The translations under genes were made by a program, and so were the position numbers. Positions 34,355 through 42,758 of a stretch of 64,000 nucleotides of DNA are shown here, piece after piece. The stretch's first letter is position 1; the number at the start of each line of letters is the position of its first letter. Location of the stretch: positions 62,001-126,000 of the forward strand of contig JARVJZ010000001.1 of the NCBI GenBank assembly GCA_029775855.1. Reading direction: 5' to 3'. This DNA is from Nitrososphaeria archaeon. GTDB lineage: Archaea > Thermoproteota > Nitrososphaeria > Nitrososphaerales > JAAOZN01. The notes under the pieces were generated by a model, which saw nothing but the letters and a program-made list of their open reading frames with translations, ran no database searches and was not told the origin of the DNA.

Positions 34355-35646
34355 TGGTTAAAGTAAGGGTTTATCCATCGCGTGTGGATGGAGTGATTAA
34401 CGCTCCTCCTAGTAAGAGCTATACACATAGAGCGATTATACTGGCGGCTCTCAGCGAGGGTTCTTCAAAGATAGTTAGACCCCTACTGGCTAGAGACACA
34501 AAAGCTACTATAAGTGCGGTTGAAGCGTTAGGCGCCAAAGTTATACAAGGAGAAACTGCCTTAATAGTAAAGGGCTTAGATGTTCCACAAACCCCAGAGG
34601 ATGTAATAAACGCTGAAAACTCGGGCACAACAATTAGAATAATGACCTCTGTCTCAGCACTTACACCTCAAGGCTACACGGTGCTGACAGGAGATAGCAG
34701 TCTAAGGAGTAGACCTATGCAGCCTCTTCTAACAGCCCTAACGGATCTTGGTGTAAAATGCTGGTCAAGTAGGCTCAACGGCAAACCTCCTATCGTTGTG
34801 CAAGGTGGAGGGATAAAAGGTGGAGTGGTATCGCTGAGAGGAGATATCTCATCGCAATTCATCTCATCTCTGCTAATCTCCACACCCAAAGCAGAAAACG
34901 ACACAACCATAAAGGTAGTAGGGAAGATCGTTTCAAAACCCTACATAGATGCTACAATCTTCACCATAAACCAATTTGGAGGAAGCGTAGCGAACCCTGA
35001 AATAGGCATCTATCATATAAAACAAGGGCAAAAATACACACCCACTGAAGTAAGTGTGCCAGGAGACTTTAGTTCAGCATCATTTATATTAGCCTCAGCA
35101 GCCCTCACGGGTGGAGAAGTGGAAGTCAAGTCCCTATCAACTAACCGGCCTCAAGCAGACAGAGCAATCATAGACATTCTAAAAGATCTCGGGGCAGAAG
35201 TAGAGTTGAAAAGAAGTGAAGAAGCTGTTCGAGTAAAAGGGCCAAAAGGGCTGCTCAAAGGCGGAATATACGACTTAACAGACTCACCAGACCTTTTACC
35301 TGTGTTAGCGGTCCTAGGCTTAAGATGCAAAGATGGCATAGAAGTGAGAGGTGTAGCCCACGCCAGATACAAAGAAACGGATAGAATAAGCGTTTTGGCA
35401 GAAGAATTGAGCAAAACTGGGGCGCTTATATCAACATACGAAGATGGGTTAAAGATCAAAGCCGGCACATTTAAACACTGCATACTCGATGCTAGAGGAG
35501 ACCACCGCATGTTTATGGCATTCTGCCTCGCGGGATTAATCTCATCTGATGGTTGCGAGGTTATAGGCGCTGAAAGTGTAGATGTCTCCTACCCCAATTT
35601 CATAGATGATATGAAGAGGATAGGCGCGTTAATGGAAGTGAAGTAG
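34354..35646 (+). CDS. aroA: 3-phosphoshikimate 1-carboxyvinyltransferase (EPSP synthase)
   Basis: 430 residues, full length. Substrate-binding motifs: PPSKSYTHRAIILAAL, NAENSGTTIRIM, GDSSLRSRPMQPLL, GDISSQFISSLL, and DYRMF-like RGDHRMFMAFCLAG near the C terminus. The GDSSLRxRPM loop has the ordinary residues, so no unusual inhibitor-resistance change is evident to me. It starts with GTG and overlaps aroK by one base; aroC begins 1 nt after its stop. Confidence 0.96.
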   Translation: MVKVRVYPSRVDGVINAPPSKSYTHRAIILAALSEGSSKIVRPLLARDTKATISAVEALGAKVIQGETALIVKGLDVPQTPEDVINAENSGTTIRIMTSVSALTPQGYTVLTGDSSLRSRPMQPLLTALTDLGVKCWSSRLNGKPPIVVQGGGIKGGVVSLRGDISSQFISSLLISTPKAENDTTIKVVGKIVSKPYIDATIFTINQFGGSVANPEIGIYHIKQGQKYTPTEVSVPGDFSSASFILASAALTGGEVEVKSLSTNRPQADRAIIDILKDLGAEVELKRSEEAVRVKGPKGLLKGGIYDLTDSPDLLPVLAVLGLRCKDGIEVRGVAHARYKETDRISVLAEELSKTGALISTYEDGLKIKAGTFKHCILDARGDHRMFMAFCLAGLISSDGCEVIGAESVDVSYPNFIDDMKRIGALMEVK

Positions 35647-35647
35647 A

Positions 35648-36745
35648 TTGCCAGCCAACCTACTAGGCGAACGCTTCGCCGTTATGAGCTTCGGTGAAAG
35701 CCACGGAAAGTGTGTAGGCGTAGTTATTGACGGTTGCCCAGCAGGCTTACCCATAAAGCTAGAGGATATCCAGAGAGAAGTAGATCTAAGAAGACCAACC
35801 AGCATAATATCAACAACACGCGCAGAACCAGACCAAGTTGATATACTATCAGGAGTATTCAACAACAGAACAACAGGTGCGCCAATATGCTTAGTAATCT
35901 GGAACCGAGATATTGACTCAAAACCGTACGAAGAGATTAAAGACACGCCTCGACCCGGACACGCAGACTACCCAGCCAGAGTAAAATATAGAGGGTTTGA
36001 AGACTATAGAGGTGGTGGACGCTTCTCAGCAAGAGTAACCGCTGGCTTCGTGATGGCTGGCGCTGTAGCTAAGATGTTGCTTCGAAGATGCATAGGTGTG
36101 CGCATAGTAGCGTATACAAAGGAGATAGGCGGTATAAGAGCCTCTGAGATGCCTTTAGATGAAATCGAAAAGCGCAGATACCTTAACGAAGTCAGATGCC
36201 CAGACGAAGAAGCGGCCTCTCACATGAAAGAGAAGATACTCGAAGCCAGAAAGCAGGAAGACAGCCTAGGAGGTGTAGTCGAATGCATCGTCGATGGGTT
36301 AAAAACCGGGATAGGCGAACCCATATTCAGCTCATTAGACAGCGAAATTAGCAAAGCCATATTTTCCATACCCGCGGTTAAAGGTGTAGAATTTGGATTA
36401 GGTTTCCAAGCAGCTAGAGTCAGAGGTTCAGAAGACAACGACGAATACGCAATAAAAGACGGCAAGATCGTAGCCTTAACCAACAGAGCAGGAGGAGTGT
36501 TAGGAGGATTATCAACAGGGATGCCGCTAATCTTCAGAGCAGCATTCAAACCACCCTCATCGATACCAAAAAAGCAGAAGACCGTAGACTTAAAATCAAT
36601 GCGTGAAGTAGAGCTCGTTGTCAAGGGTCGCCACGACCCTTGTGTGGTTCCTAGAGCTGTCCCCATCGTTGAGGCGGTAACAGCTATAGTGCTAGCAGAC
36701 CTAGCCCTTAGGGGAGGATACATACCACCTATCCTAGATGGGTGA
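35648..36745 (+). CDS. aroC: chorismate synthase
   Basis: 365 residues. Three family signatures: FGESHGKCVGVVIDGCP near the N terminus, GGGRFSARVTAG in the middle (about 118-129), and RGSEDNDEY with NRAGGVLGGLSTG toward the end. It forms chorismate from EPSP using reduced flavin; the chain shows no fused flavin reductase, so reduction must come from elsewhere. The start is TTG directly after the aroA stop. It lies 6 nt before the mutase-aminotransferase gene. Confidence 0.97.
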   Translation: MPANLLGERFAVMSFGESHGKCVGVVIDGCPAGLPIKLEDIQREVDLRRPTSIISTTRAEPDQVDILSGVFNNRTTGAPICLVIWNRDIDSKPYEEIKDTPRPGHADYPARVKYRGFEDYRGGGRFSARVTAGFVMAGAVAKMLLRRCIGVRIVAYTKEIGGIRASEMPLDEIEKRRYLNEVRCPDEEAASHMKEKILEARKQEDSLGGVVECIVDGLKTGIGEPIFSSLDSEISKAIFSIPAVKGVEFGLGFQAARVRGSEDNDEYAIKDGKIVALTNRAGGVLGGLSTGMPLIFRAAFKPPSSIPKKQKTVDLKSMREVELVVKGRHDPCVVPRAVPIVEAVTAIVLADLALRGGYIPPILDG

Positions 36746-36751
36746 TGCTGA

Positions 36752-38137
36752 TTGAATCCAGAAGAAAGACTTAGGGAGATCAGAGAGCAGATTGCTGATA
36801 AAACACGCATAATAGTTGAAGAATTTTGCCAAAGGCTCATCTTGGCTAAAGAGGTGGCAGCCCTAAAGACGCAGCTCAACTTACCCATAGAAGATTATCA
36901 AATCGAAAAGAAACTAACCCAGCAGATCAGAAATATATGCGTCAAAAACAACATAGATCCAAAGCTTGGATTAAAGCTGCTTAACATACTTATATCCGCA
37001 TCAATCTCTATACAGAAAGCAGCAACTAACAAACCGCTAATTACACCAACCACAATATTCGAAGAAACCAGAAGACTCGAAGAGCAAGGTGCGAAAATAA
37101 TACACTTAGAAGTAGGCGAACCAGACTTCGGACCACCACAAAGAGTCATAGACGCAACCATCAAAGCGCTTAAAGAAGGTAGAACACACTACACATCAAA
37201 GTATGGCATACCCGAACTAAGAAGAGCTTTAGCAAACCGACTAAGCGAAAGATGGCATACATCAATAGCACCCTATGAAACCATAGTCACACCAGGAGGA
37301 AGAGCTGCTTTAACGCTCGCTCTCTCTACTATACTAAATCAAGGTGACTCAGCTATAATATTTGAACCAGCGTGGCCAGCCTATAAAAATTGCGTGGAAT
37401 CACTTGGCTGTAGAGCTAGGGTTGTGAACACAACGATGGAGAATGATTGGCAACCAGAGGTAAGTCAAATAGAGGACCTAATAGATGAGACAACGAAGGT
37501 TATACTCGTAAACTCCCCTTGCAACCCCACAGGCAAAGTTTTAAGCAGAAAAGTCCTCAAATCGATAATAAACATAGCAGCTAAACATAACATAACCATA
37601 GTTAGCGATGAAGCATACACAGAATTCTCCTACAGAAACCGATACAGCCTACTCCAAGAAGACTGCAGAAAAATCGTCTTAGGCACATTCTCAAAAGCCT
37701 GGGGCATGACAGGCTTCAGACTAGGCTACATAATAGCACCAAAAGAAATATGCGATGCTATCTCTGAAATAGCTGGAGAATTCTACACTTCAGTGCCAGA
37801 ACCAATACAAGTCGCTGGTTTAACAGCACTAGAATGCTTCAACGAAGTAGACAAATATGTAGCGTTAATGAAAAGACGGCTTGAAACGGTTTTAACTCTT
37901 TTAAAACCTCTACCAATCACCTTCAAAGAACCTGATGGAGCCTTCTACATATTCTTCAAACTCAAAGATCCGATTAGTGGAGAAGAATTCGTTGAACAAC
38001 TACTAAAAAAACACCATGTAGCTCTAACTCCTGGCTCTAGCTTCGGAAGATACCAATCCTTCGTAAGATTCTCATTCTGCAGACCAGAAGAGGAGCTGCG
38101 TGAAGGTGTGGCAAGGATGCGTGAGTTTCTGCTGTGA
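36752..38137 (+). CDS. chorismate mutase (AroQ) fused to PLP aminotransferase
   Basis: 461 residues. About 1-90 form an AroQ-type helical chorismate mutase (LREIREQIADKTRIIVEEF, with the LAKEVAALK helix). About 98-461 are a fold-type I aminotransferase with VGEPDF, NSPCNPTG, SDEAYTEF, and the PLP lysine K315 in GTFSKAWGMTG, plus RFSFCRP. The pair turns chorismate to prephenate and then transaminates prephenate or an aryl-pyruvate. The start is TTG at 36752 after TGCTGA-like sequence, with no strong Shine-Dalgarno. It overlaps tyrA (GTGA). The exact acceptor is inferred from context. Confidence 0.93.
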   Translation: MNPEERLREIREQIADKTRIIVEEFCQRLILAKEVAALKTQLNLPIEDYQIEKKLTQQIRNICVKNNIDPKLGLKLLNILISASISIQKAATNKPLITPTTIFEETRRLEEQGAKIIHLEVGEPDFGPPQRVIDATIKALKEGRTHYTSKYGIPELRRALANRLSERWHTSIAPYETIVTPGGRAALTLALSTILNQGDSAIIFEPAWPAYKNCVESLGCRARVVNTTMENDWQPEVSQIEDLIDETTKVILVNSPCNPTGKVLSRKVLKSIINIAAKHNITIVSDEAYTEFSYRNRYSLLQEDCRKIVLGTFSKAWGMTGFRLGYIIAPKEICDAISEIAGEFYTSVPEPIQVAGLTALECFNEVDKYVALMKRRLETVLTLLKPLPITFKEPDGAFYIFFKLKDPISGEEFVEQLLKKHHVALTPGSSFGRYQSFVRFSFCRPEEELREGVARMREFLL

Positions 38138-38991
38138 ATATAGCAATAATAGGCGCAGCCGGCAACATGGGTAAATGGTTCACTTCATACTTCGTTAAAG
38201 CTGGAAACAAAGTCAAAATCTATGATGTAAATAAAGAGGCATCAGAAGCATTAGCTAAAGAGGCTGGAGTTGAGCACACAACTACACTGCATCAATGCAT
38301 AAACAAATCCGACATACTCTTAGTCTCAACACCAATCGATGTAACACCAAAAATAATAGCAAAAATCGGAAAGATAACAAAACAAAGCGCACTACTAGTC
38401 GAAATCACATCCATAAAGGCACAAGTAATGCCTGCTCTAAAACGCTTAAAGAAGCACATCACCCCCCTCTCACTGCACCCATTATTTGGACCAGGATTAA
38501 CTGATCTAAAGTTTGGACGCATGATCGTAGTTAAAGTAAACGATGTTAAGCGTGAAGTCGAGCTTGCAAGGATGCTCTTCCCAGAAGCAAAGCTCACTTC
38601 TTGCACTCTAAAAGAGCACGACAAGATGGTTGCATATTCACTAACTCTACCCTACTTTATGAACCTAGCTTATGGTTTGTCAATACTAAACCTCAATATA
38701 GCAGATTTACGGCAGCACGCTGGAACCACTCTCTCCCTACAGCTCGACTTACTCGAAGGTATAATTCAAGGCAGTAAACACCTTATACCTACAATCTTAG
38801 CCGAAAACCCCTATTCATTAAAGGTAACTAACAAATATTTCAAAGCACTTAAAACCATAAGCGAAAATCTCAACAAGGAAAAAGAGTTAAAGAAGATTCT
38901 GTTAAAACTAGAAAAACATCTATCTTCAGACCCAAACTATCAAAGAGCCTACCAAACCCTCTACGACTTAACAAAAAAGAAATCTTGTTGA
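38134..38991 (+). CDS. tyrA: prephenate (or arogenate) dehydrogenase
   Basis: 285 residues. Rossmann motif IGAAGNMGKWFTSYF at the N terminus, NADP/NAD region KIYDVNKEA, then LSLHPLFGPGL with the catalytic His, and a helical C-terminal dimerisation domain. It oxidatively decarboxylates prephenate to 4-hydroxyphenylpyruvate, or arogenate to tyrosine. The GTG start overlaps the preceding stop, so it is coupled. It is the last gene of the ten-gene run; no pheA (prephenate dehydratase) is present, so phenylalanine synthesis must use a gene elsewhere. Confidence 0.93.
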   Translation: MNIAIIGAAGNMGKWFTSYFVKAGNKVKIYDVNKEASEALAKEAGVEHTTTLHQCINKSDILLVSTPIDVTPKIIAKIGKITKQSALLVEITSIKAQVMPALKRLKKHITPLSLHPLFGPGLTDLKFGRMIVVKVNDVKREVELARMLFPEAKLTSCTLKEHDKMVAYSLTLPYFMNLAYGLSILNLNIADLRQHAGTTLSLQLDLLEGIIQGSKHLIPTILAENPYSLKVTNKYFKALKTISENLNKEKELKKILLKLEKHLSSDPNYQRAYQTLYDLTKKKSC

Positions 38992-39015
38992 ATTAACATT
39001 AAGATAGTATGAAAT

Positions 39016-39300
39016 TTATAGATGAAGCCCGAAAGATTGAGCAAACTCTTCGAAACGAGAGTATGCTATAAGGAATTGACGCCCTTGATCACTTATTCGA
39101 TACCTAACACCTCTCTCAGCATTAATCTCCTCTATGAGTCCACATCTAACCAAGTCATTCAATAAACGGCTTAAGCGTGAGTAAGATATATTACCCTTTC
39201 TAAGAAGAGTTGTTATACCAACACCTTTAGACTCTATGTCAGAGTCTTTAGCAATCGTAAGTATGTCAACAACTATCCTTAGAGAGTTTCTATAAACCAC
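39016..39300 (-). CDS. winged-helix transcription regulator
   Basis: 94 residues from GTG 39300. SLRIVVDILTIAKDS begins the winged helix, VGITTLLRKGNISYSRLSRLLNDLV supplies the recognition helix region, and RGVRYRISDQGRQFL the wing, matching the archaeal HTH_45-like group. The GTG is preferred over ATG 39327 because GGAGGGGGG lies about 10 nt before it and the family starts there. It overlaps the end of the upstream membrane-protein gene, so the two are coupled. Target unknown. Confidence 0.8.
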   Translation of the reverse strand: MVYRNSLRIVVDILTIAKDSDIESKGVGITTLLRKGNISYSRLSRLLNDLVRCGLIEEINAERGVRYRISDQGRQFLIAYSRFEEFAQSFGLHL

Positions 39301-39301
39301 C

Positions 39302-39937
39302 TTAAACAACCCCCCTCCGTGAGGCAAACTTAACTATCGGAACAAAAAGTGTCGACAGCCCAATCACCTTAAGAATAAGAGAAGACGAATACCAGAAAGG
39401 CCAAGATAACTCAACATAGCTTAGCCACTTCGCAAGCTCGCTTACCGCTAGAAATATAAGGCCAAGAGATAACACTAAAGTCTCAGCCCTCCTTGTTTTC
39501 ACATAAGCTATAGCCGTCTCCAATGACCCATAAATAAGTAGGTAAAAAGAAATAGACTTCAAAGCAGCTGAAATTTGAATAACAGGCATACTGAGGGGAA
39601 GAAGCAATGGCATAACCAAAGCTCGTTGAGATGCTCTAACGTTAAGTATATGAGAGAAGGCTAAGAAAAAGAAGCCTACAGCTTGCAAGAAACTTGAGGC
39701 AACGGTAAAGAAGCTTGATGCAAGCGCAAATATGGGTATTAAACTAACATAGCTAAATACAGCCAAAGCTTCGAACGTGAAACCTAAGAAGAGAAAAATA
39801 AACGCAGAAGTAAGGCGTAGTAAAGCTGGGCTACCTGTTTCTCTATACCCAGCTAGCGCTATGTAGCCTATCGTTAGCCCTATCAGCGCCCCAATTAAAG
39901 CCAAGACTCCATCAACAATAAATAATGTAGATGACAA
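39302..39937 (-). CDS. six- to seven-helix membrane protein of unknown function
   Basis: 211 residues, nearly all hydrophobic, with an N-out-like start (MSSTLFIVDGVLALIGALIG) and about six or seven membrane segments separated by very short loops; the longest polar loop is KTRRAET. No transporter or enzyme motif is visible. Its 3' end overlaps the winged-helix gene, and this pairing (membrane protein plus small HTH) suggests a sensor or a regulator of membrane state, which is an inference. Confidence 0.7.
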   Translation of the reverse strand: MSSTLFIVDGVLALIGALIGLTIGYIALAGYRETGSPALLRLTSAFIFLFLGFTFEALAVFSYVSLIPIFALASSFFTVASSFLQAVGFFFLAFSHILNVRASQRALVMPLLLPLSMPVIQISAALKSISFYLLIYGSLETAIAYVKTRRAETLVLSLGLIFLAVSELAKWLSYVELSWPFWYSSSLILKVIGLSTLFVPIVKFASRRGVV

Positions 39938-40079
39938 GGCTATCTAGGCTCCACCTTCTTTGATAATAAGAGGCAATATTAAAGTCTTCTCTGCCTATCA
40001 ATCTAGACAAACAGCTAAATCTCTTCATCAACCACCTCTAAAATTTTTATACCCTTTTGTCCTAATCACAGATAGGAAG

Positions 40080-40139
40080 ATGGTGTCGGAAGAAGATTAC
40101 TTTACCACTACCAACGAAGTATTAGCGCCGGTGATGTGA
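40080..40139 (+). CDS. 19-codon upstream ORF overlapping the aIF1 start
   Basis: ATG at 40080, AGGAAG directly before it, stop TGA 40137-40139. The stop and the aIF1 ATG share the A (TGATG). The encoded peptide (MVSEEDYFTTTNEVLAPVM) has no known motif. A TTTTTATA box lies about 31 nt upstream, so the mRNA would begin only a few nt before this ATG and this ORF is the first met by ribosomes. It is probably a coupling or control ORF, or a chance frame; conservation is unknown. Confidence 0.45.
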   Translation: MVSEEDYFTTTNEVLAPVM

Positions 40140-40447
40140 TGGCTGAAACATGTAGTAAATGTGGACTCCCACGAGATCTTTGTGTCTGCGAAGAACTTAA
40201 CAAAGAAGAAAGTAGGATAATCATCAGGTTAGAGATGCGGCGCTTCCGCAAACCTACTACGATGATAGAAGGACTTAATCTGAAGCGAGCAGAGCTTGAG
40301 AAGATTGCGCAAAACCTCAAAACTAAGTTAGCCTGCGGTGGTACAGCTAAAGATGGATATGTGCTCTTACAAGGAGATCATCGAGAGTCGGTCAAAGAAG
40401 AATTGATAAACATGGGATTTAACAAATCGTCTATAGAAGTGCAGTAG
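40139..40447 (+). CDS. translation initiation factor aIF1 (SUI1 family)
   Basis: About 102 residues. The N-terminal zinc knuckle CSKCGLPRDLCVC and the core KTKLACGGTAKDGYVLLQGDH are characteristic of archaeal aIF1/SUI1. It scans and stabilises start-codon recognition on the small ribosomal subunit. I prefer ATG 40139 over GTG 40136; GGTGAT precedes both. Its stop overlaps the GTG of the next zinc-ribbon gene, and a 19-codon ORF overlaps its start. Confidence 0.94.
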   Translation: MAETCSKCGLPRDLCVCEELNKEESRIIIRLEMRRFRKPTTMIEGLNLKRAELEKIAQNLKTKLACGGTAKDGYVLLQGDHRESVKEELINMGFNKSSIEVQ

Positions 40448-40659
40448 TGAATAATTTGAAGGATGGAGATAAAGTAGAGCGTCTGGTTAGGAGATCACCT
40501 ACTAGTCTACCGCCTAAACTATGCCCTAATTGCCTTAAGCCGCTTAAACCTCTGTCTCAACTTAGTGGTTGGTTTACTCCAGAGTATTATTATTGTGATG
40601 GCTGTGGTTATTCAGGTGCTGTAGCGCTCGAGTCAGTTAAAGATGAAGATAATGATTAG
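40447..40659 (+). CDS. small zinc-ribbon protein
   Basis: 70 residues with one four-cysteine ribbon: CPNC (about 26-29) and CDGC (about 50-53) separated by a hydrophobic/aromatic stretch (GWFTPEYYY), an arrangement common in small archaeal proteins linked to transcription or translation. No catalytic site. GTG start overlaps the aIF1 stop by one base, and the CPBP gene follows 3 nt after its stop. Function unknown. Confidence 0.77.
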   Translation: MNNLKDGDKVERLVRRSPTSLPPKLCPNCLKPLKPLSQLSGWFTPEYYYCDGCGYSGAVALESVKDEDND

Positions 40660-40662
40660 TCT

Positions 40663-41640
40663 ATGTCTTTGCTTAAAATCATCCAATTTTGTGTGAAGAT
40701 AGTTTTTTTAGCCCAGTTGATAATCTTCCTACTCCTTTTTACTTTATCCTTTCCGCTAGGCGTCTACGTCGCTTTAACATTCTTCGGTAGTGGGTCAGAG
40801 CATACTCTACAGACGATTCCCTTTTTTATCTTTGGTTTGGCTTTGCCGATTAAAGTTCAGGTTGATGCGCTTACGCTCCTCTTTTATCTTATAGCTCTCT
40901 ACCTCTTTTTTGTCTATATAGCTGCAAAATCTCCTCTCGAAAATCCAATACAAGCATTTAGATCAATATACCATAAAGGCATCATTTTTGTTCAAACTAA
41001 TACCCTAGCTACTGTATGTACAGTTTTCGCTCCTCTGCTTCTTGTAAACGTTGTTTTAGAATACGTGCAAACTATCTTTGGTGTATCAACAGGTTCGCTT
41101 CCAAGGGGTGAACCTTTGCTTGACTTTGTTTTGCTTACATATGCTCCTTTGTCTGAGGAGTTTGGGTTTAGGTTAACGTTAATTGGTTTTGCTGCCTCGT
41201 TGATTCCTTTGTACTATGGGGACTTTAAGAGTGCTCTTTATTCTCTTTGGCGTCCATCAGCCTATTTTAGTTATAGGAATCTGAGGGTTAAGTCTTTGTT
41301 AAATTCTTTAATAGTCTTTTCAGCTTTTATGTTTAGCTCGGCGCATGTTATTTATGGTGGGGGATGGGAGTTTGGGAAGATTATACCCTCATTTGTTGCT
41401 GGTTTATGTTTAGGTTGGCTCTATGTGAGATGGGGTTTCCACGCAGCAGTTTTGCTTCATCTGCTCTTTAACTACTTTGCCGGCTCCTTCGACTATTTTG
41501 CAGAACTTGTTGCCTCATCTTCTATTTTGGATTTTGTCTCGTTTACAGTGTATTCGCTAGGTGTTATAGTGCTTATTTGGCTTGCTCTAAAGGTGTTAAG
41601 CATACGTCTCATAGGCGATAAGGAAGGATTAAATTGGTAG
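40663..41640 (+). CDS. CPBP-family intramembrane metalloprotease (CAAX-like)
   Basis: 325 residues with about eight membrane segments. The glutamic-protease motif EExxxR appears in LSEEFGFRLTLIG (residues 164-175), followed by FSSAHV with its His and by LLHLLFNYF, the third conserved motif. The membrane-embedded active site cleaves prenylated or membrane-bound substrates, including some toxin/bacteriocin-immunity proteins; its target here is unknown. Start ATG; the 3' end overlaps the next gene's TTG by 7 nt. Confidence 0.85.
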   Translation: MSLLKIIQFCVKIVFLAQLIIFLLLFTLSFPLGVYVALTFFGSGSEHTLQTIPFFIFGLALPIKVQVDALTLLFYLIALYLFFVYIAAKSPLENPIQAFRSIYHKGIIFVQTNTLATVCTVFAPLLLVNVVLEYVQTIFGVSTGSLPRGEPLLDFVLLTYAPLSEEFGFRLTLIGFAASLIPLYYGDFKSALYSLWRPSAYFSYRNLRVKSLLNSLIVFSAFMFSSAHVIYGGGWEFGKIIPSFVAGLCLGWLYVRWGFHAAVLLHLLFNYFAGSFDYFAELVASSSILDFVSFTVYSLGVIVLIWLALKVLSIRLIGDKEGLNW

Positions 41641-42194
41641 AATTGGATGGGCTACTGTGGCTGGGTTTGTGCATCCTAGGGAAGGATAAACTATTAACCT
41701 TAATTGAAGAAAATAAGTGTATTTACCCATTCGACATGGCTCTTCTAGATGGAGACGGTTACATTCTAACAGTTAAGGAGGAAACCACTCTGAACTATCT
41801 AGAGCACAAGAATCTTATATCATACGAGATCATCTTCACACCGCCAAATATCGTAGCCCATTTGACAGCAAAGAGTAAATACGGTAGAATGGGTTTATCG
41901 TTCCTAAACGCTGCTAAAGTTCACAGCGGCTTTATAGGCAGACTTGCACTCGAATTAGTAAATCTAAATAATAACAGAGCACCTATTACTATAAAGAGAG
42001 GCGACCCGCTTATGCATATAGAGTTTATGACACGAGAAGGTTCACCTTCCCCCTACACAGGAGACTACCTCTTTCAATACATGACTGATGAAGAAGTGTC
42101 AATCTATCTGGATTTAATAAGCAAGAAGTTCGCAGAACTATTTCCTCCAGGCTTCTTGGAGAAGAGGGCTAAGAACCGAGTTATGAGCTTGTGA
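41634..42194 (+). CDS. dUTPase/dCTP deaminase-like protein
   Basis: 186 residues. Segments resembling the family: AKSKYGRMGLSF (nucleotide-binding Ser loop), VHSGFIGRLALELVN (dUTPase motif 3-like) and MHIEFM. It may hydrolyse dUTP or deaminate dCTP, but the canonical Asp/Glu catalytic triad is not all obvious to me, so activity is uncertain. Start TTG at 41634, inside the end of the CPBP gene. The C-terminal ~35 residues extend past the fold. Confidence 0.72.
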   Translation: MVELDGLLWLGLCILGKDKLLTLIEENKCIYPFDMALLDGDGYILTVKEETTLNYLEHKNLISYEIIFTPPNIVAHLTAKSKYGRMGLSFLNAAKVHSGFIGRLALELVNLNNNRAPITIKRGDPLMHIEFMTREGSPSPYTGDYLFQYMTDEEVSIYLDLISKKFAELFPPGFLEKRAKNRVMSL

Positions 42195-42224
42195 AAGTTA
42201 AACAAAATAAAGACGGTGCTTAAA

Positions 42225-42758
42225 ATGGTTAAATCTGAACGCAACAGCGGCCCCTTAAGCGGCAAACAGCACACCCTTTTAGTATCAAGGCTTGCATCAG
42301 AGTTGCAGAAGAGCATCAACACTGGGCTCGCTTCAACTAAGATTATGAAGCAAATAGATGAATTAGTAAAATCTAATCTTGAACGAAAAATGAAAGGCAT
42401 ACTTAGGAAACTCGATAGGCTTCTAAGCAGTAATTCTACATCTAAATTTGGAGACTCAATAGGCTTACTATATGTCAAGATCGTATCTCTTCAAGAGTTG
42501 ATAAGAAGCGGTGATGAGGGTTATACGCTTAGCTGCTCACCTAAGGGGCGTGTTAAGACCTCGGTAATTAAAGACCTTTTAAAGTTAGATGAAGAGATCG
42601 CCTACTTCAGCAACGCGTTATACAACTCTATTCCTCAGAAAAATACACTTAAAGATGATACGCTGCGTGAAGTAGAGAATATCGTTGAAGACCTATATCA
42701 TCTTCTGAGTAAAAGGCAGCAATTTTTAGCTGCGATGAAGAAAGCTGCTAGAGGTTAA
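42225..42758 (+). CDS. helical protein of unknown function
   Basis: About 177 residues, predicted mostly alpha-helical, with many Lys/Leu heptad-like positions (KIMKQIDELVKSNLERKMK). One segment reads GYTLSCSPKGRVKTS, which breaks the helices. No catalytic motif, zinc site or membrane segment. The start is ATG 42225, preceded by GGTG at 8 nt; GTG 42216 overlaps that motif. Its 3' end overlaps the convergent TFB1 by 11 nt. I do not recognise the family. Confidence 0.65.
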   Translation: MVKSERNSGPLSGKQHTLLVSRLASELQKSINTGLASTKIMKQIDELVKSNLERKMKGILRKLDRLLSSNSTSKFGDSIGLLYVKIVSLQELIRSGDEGYTLSCSPKGRVKTSVIKDLLKLDEEIAYFSNALYNSIPQKNTLKDDTLREVENIVEDLYHLLSKRQQFLAAMKKAARG

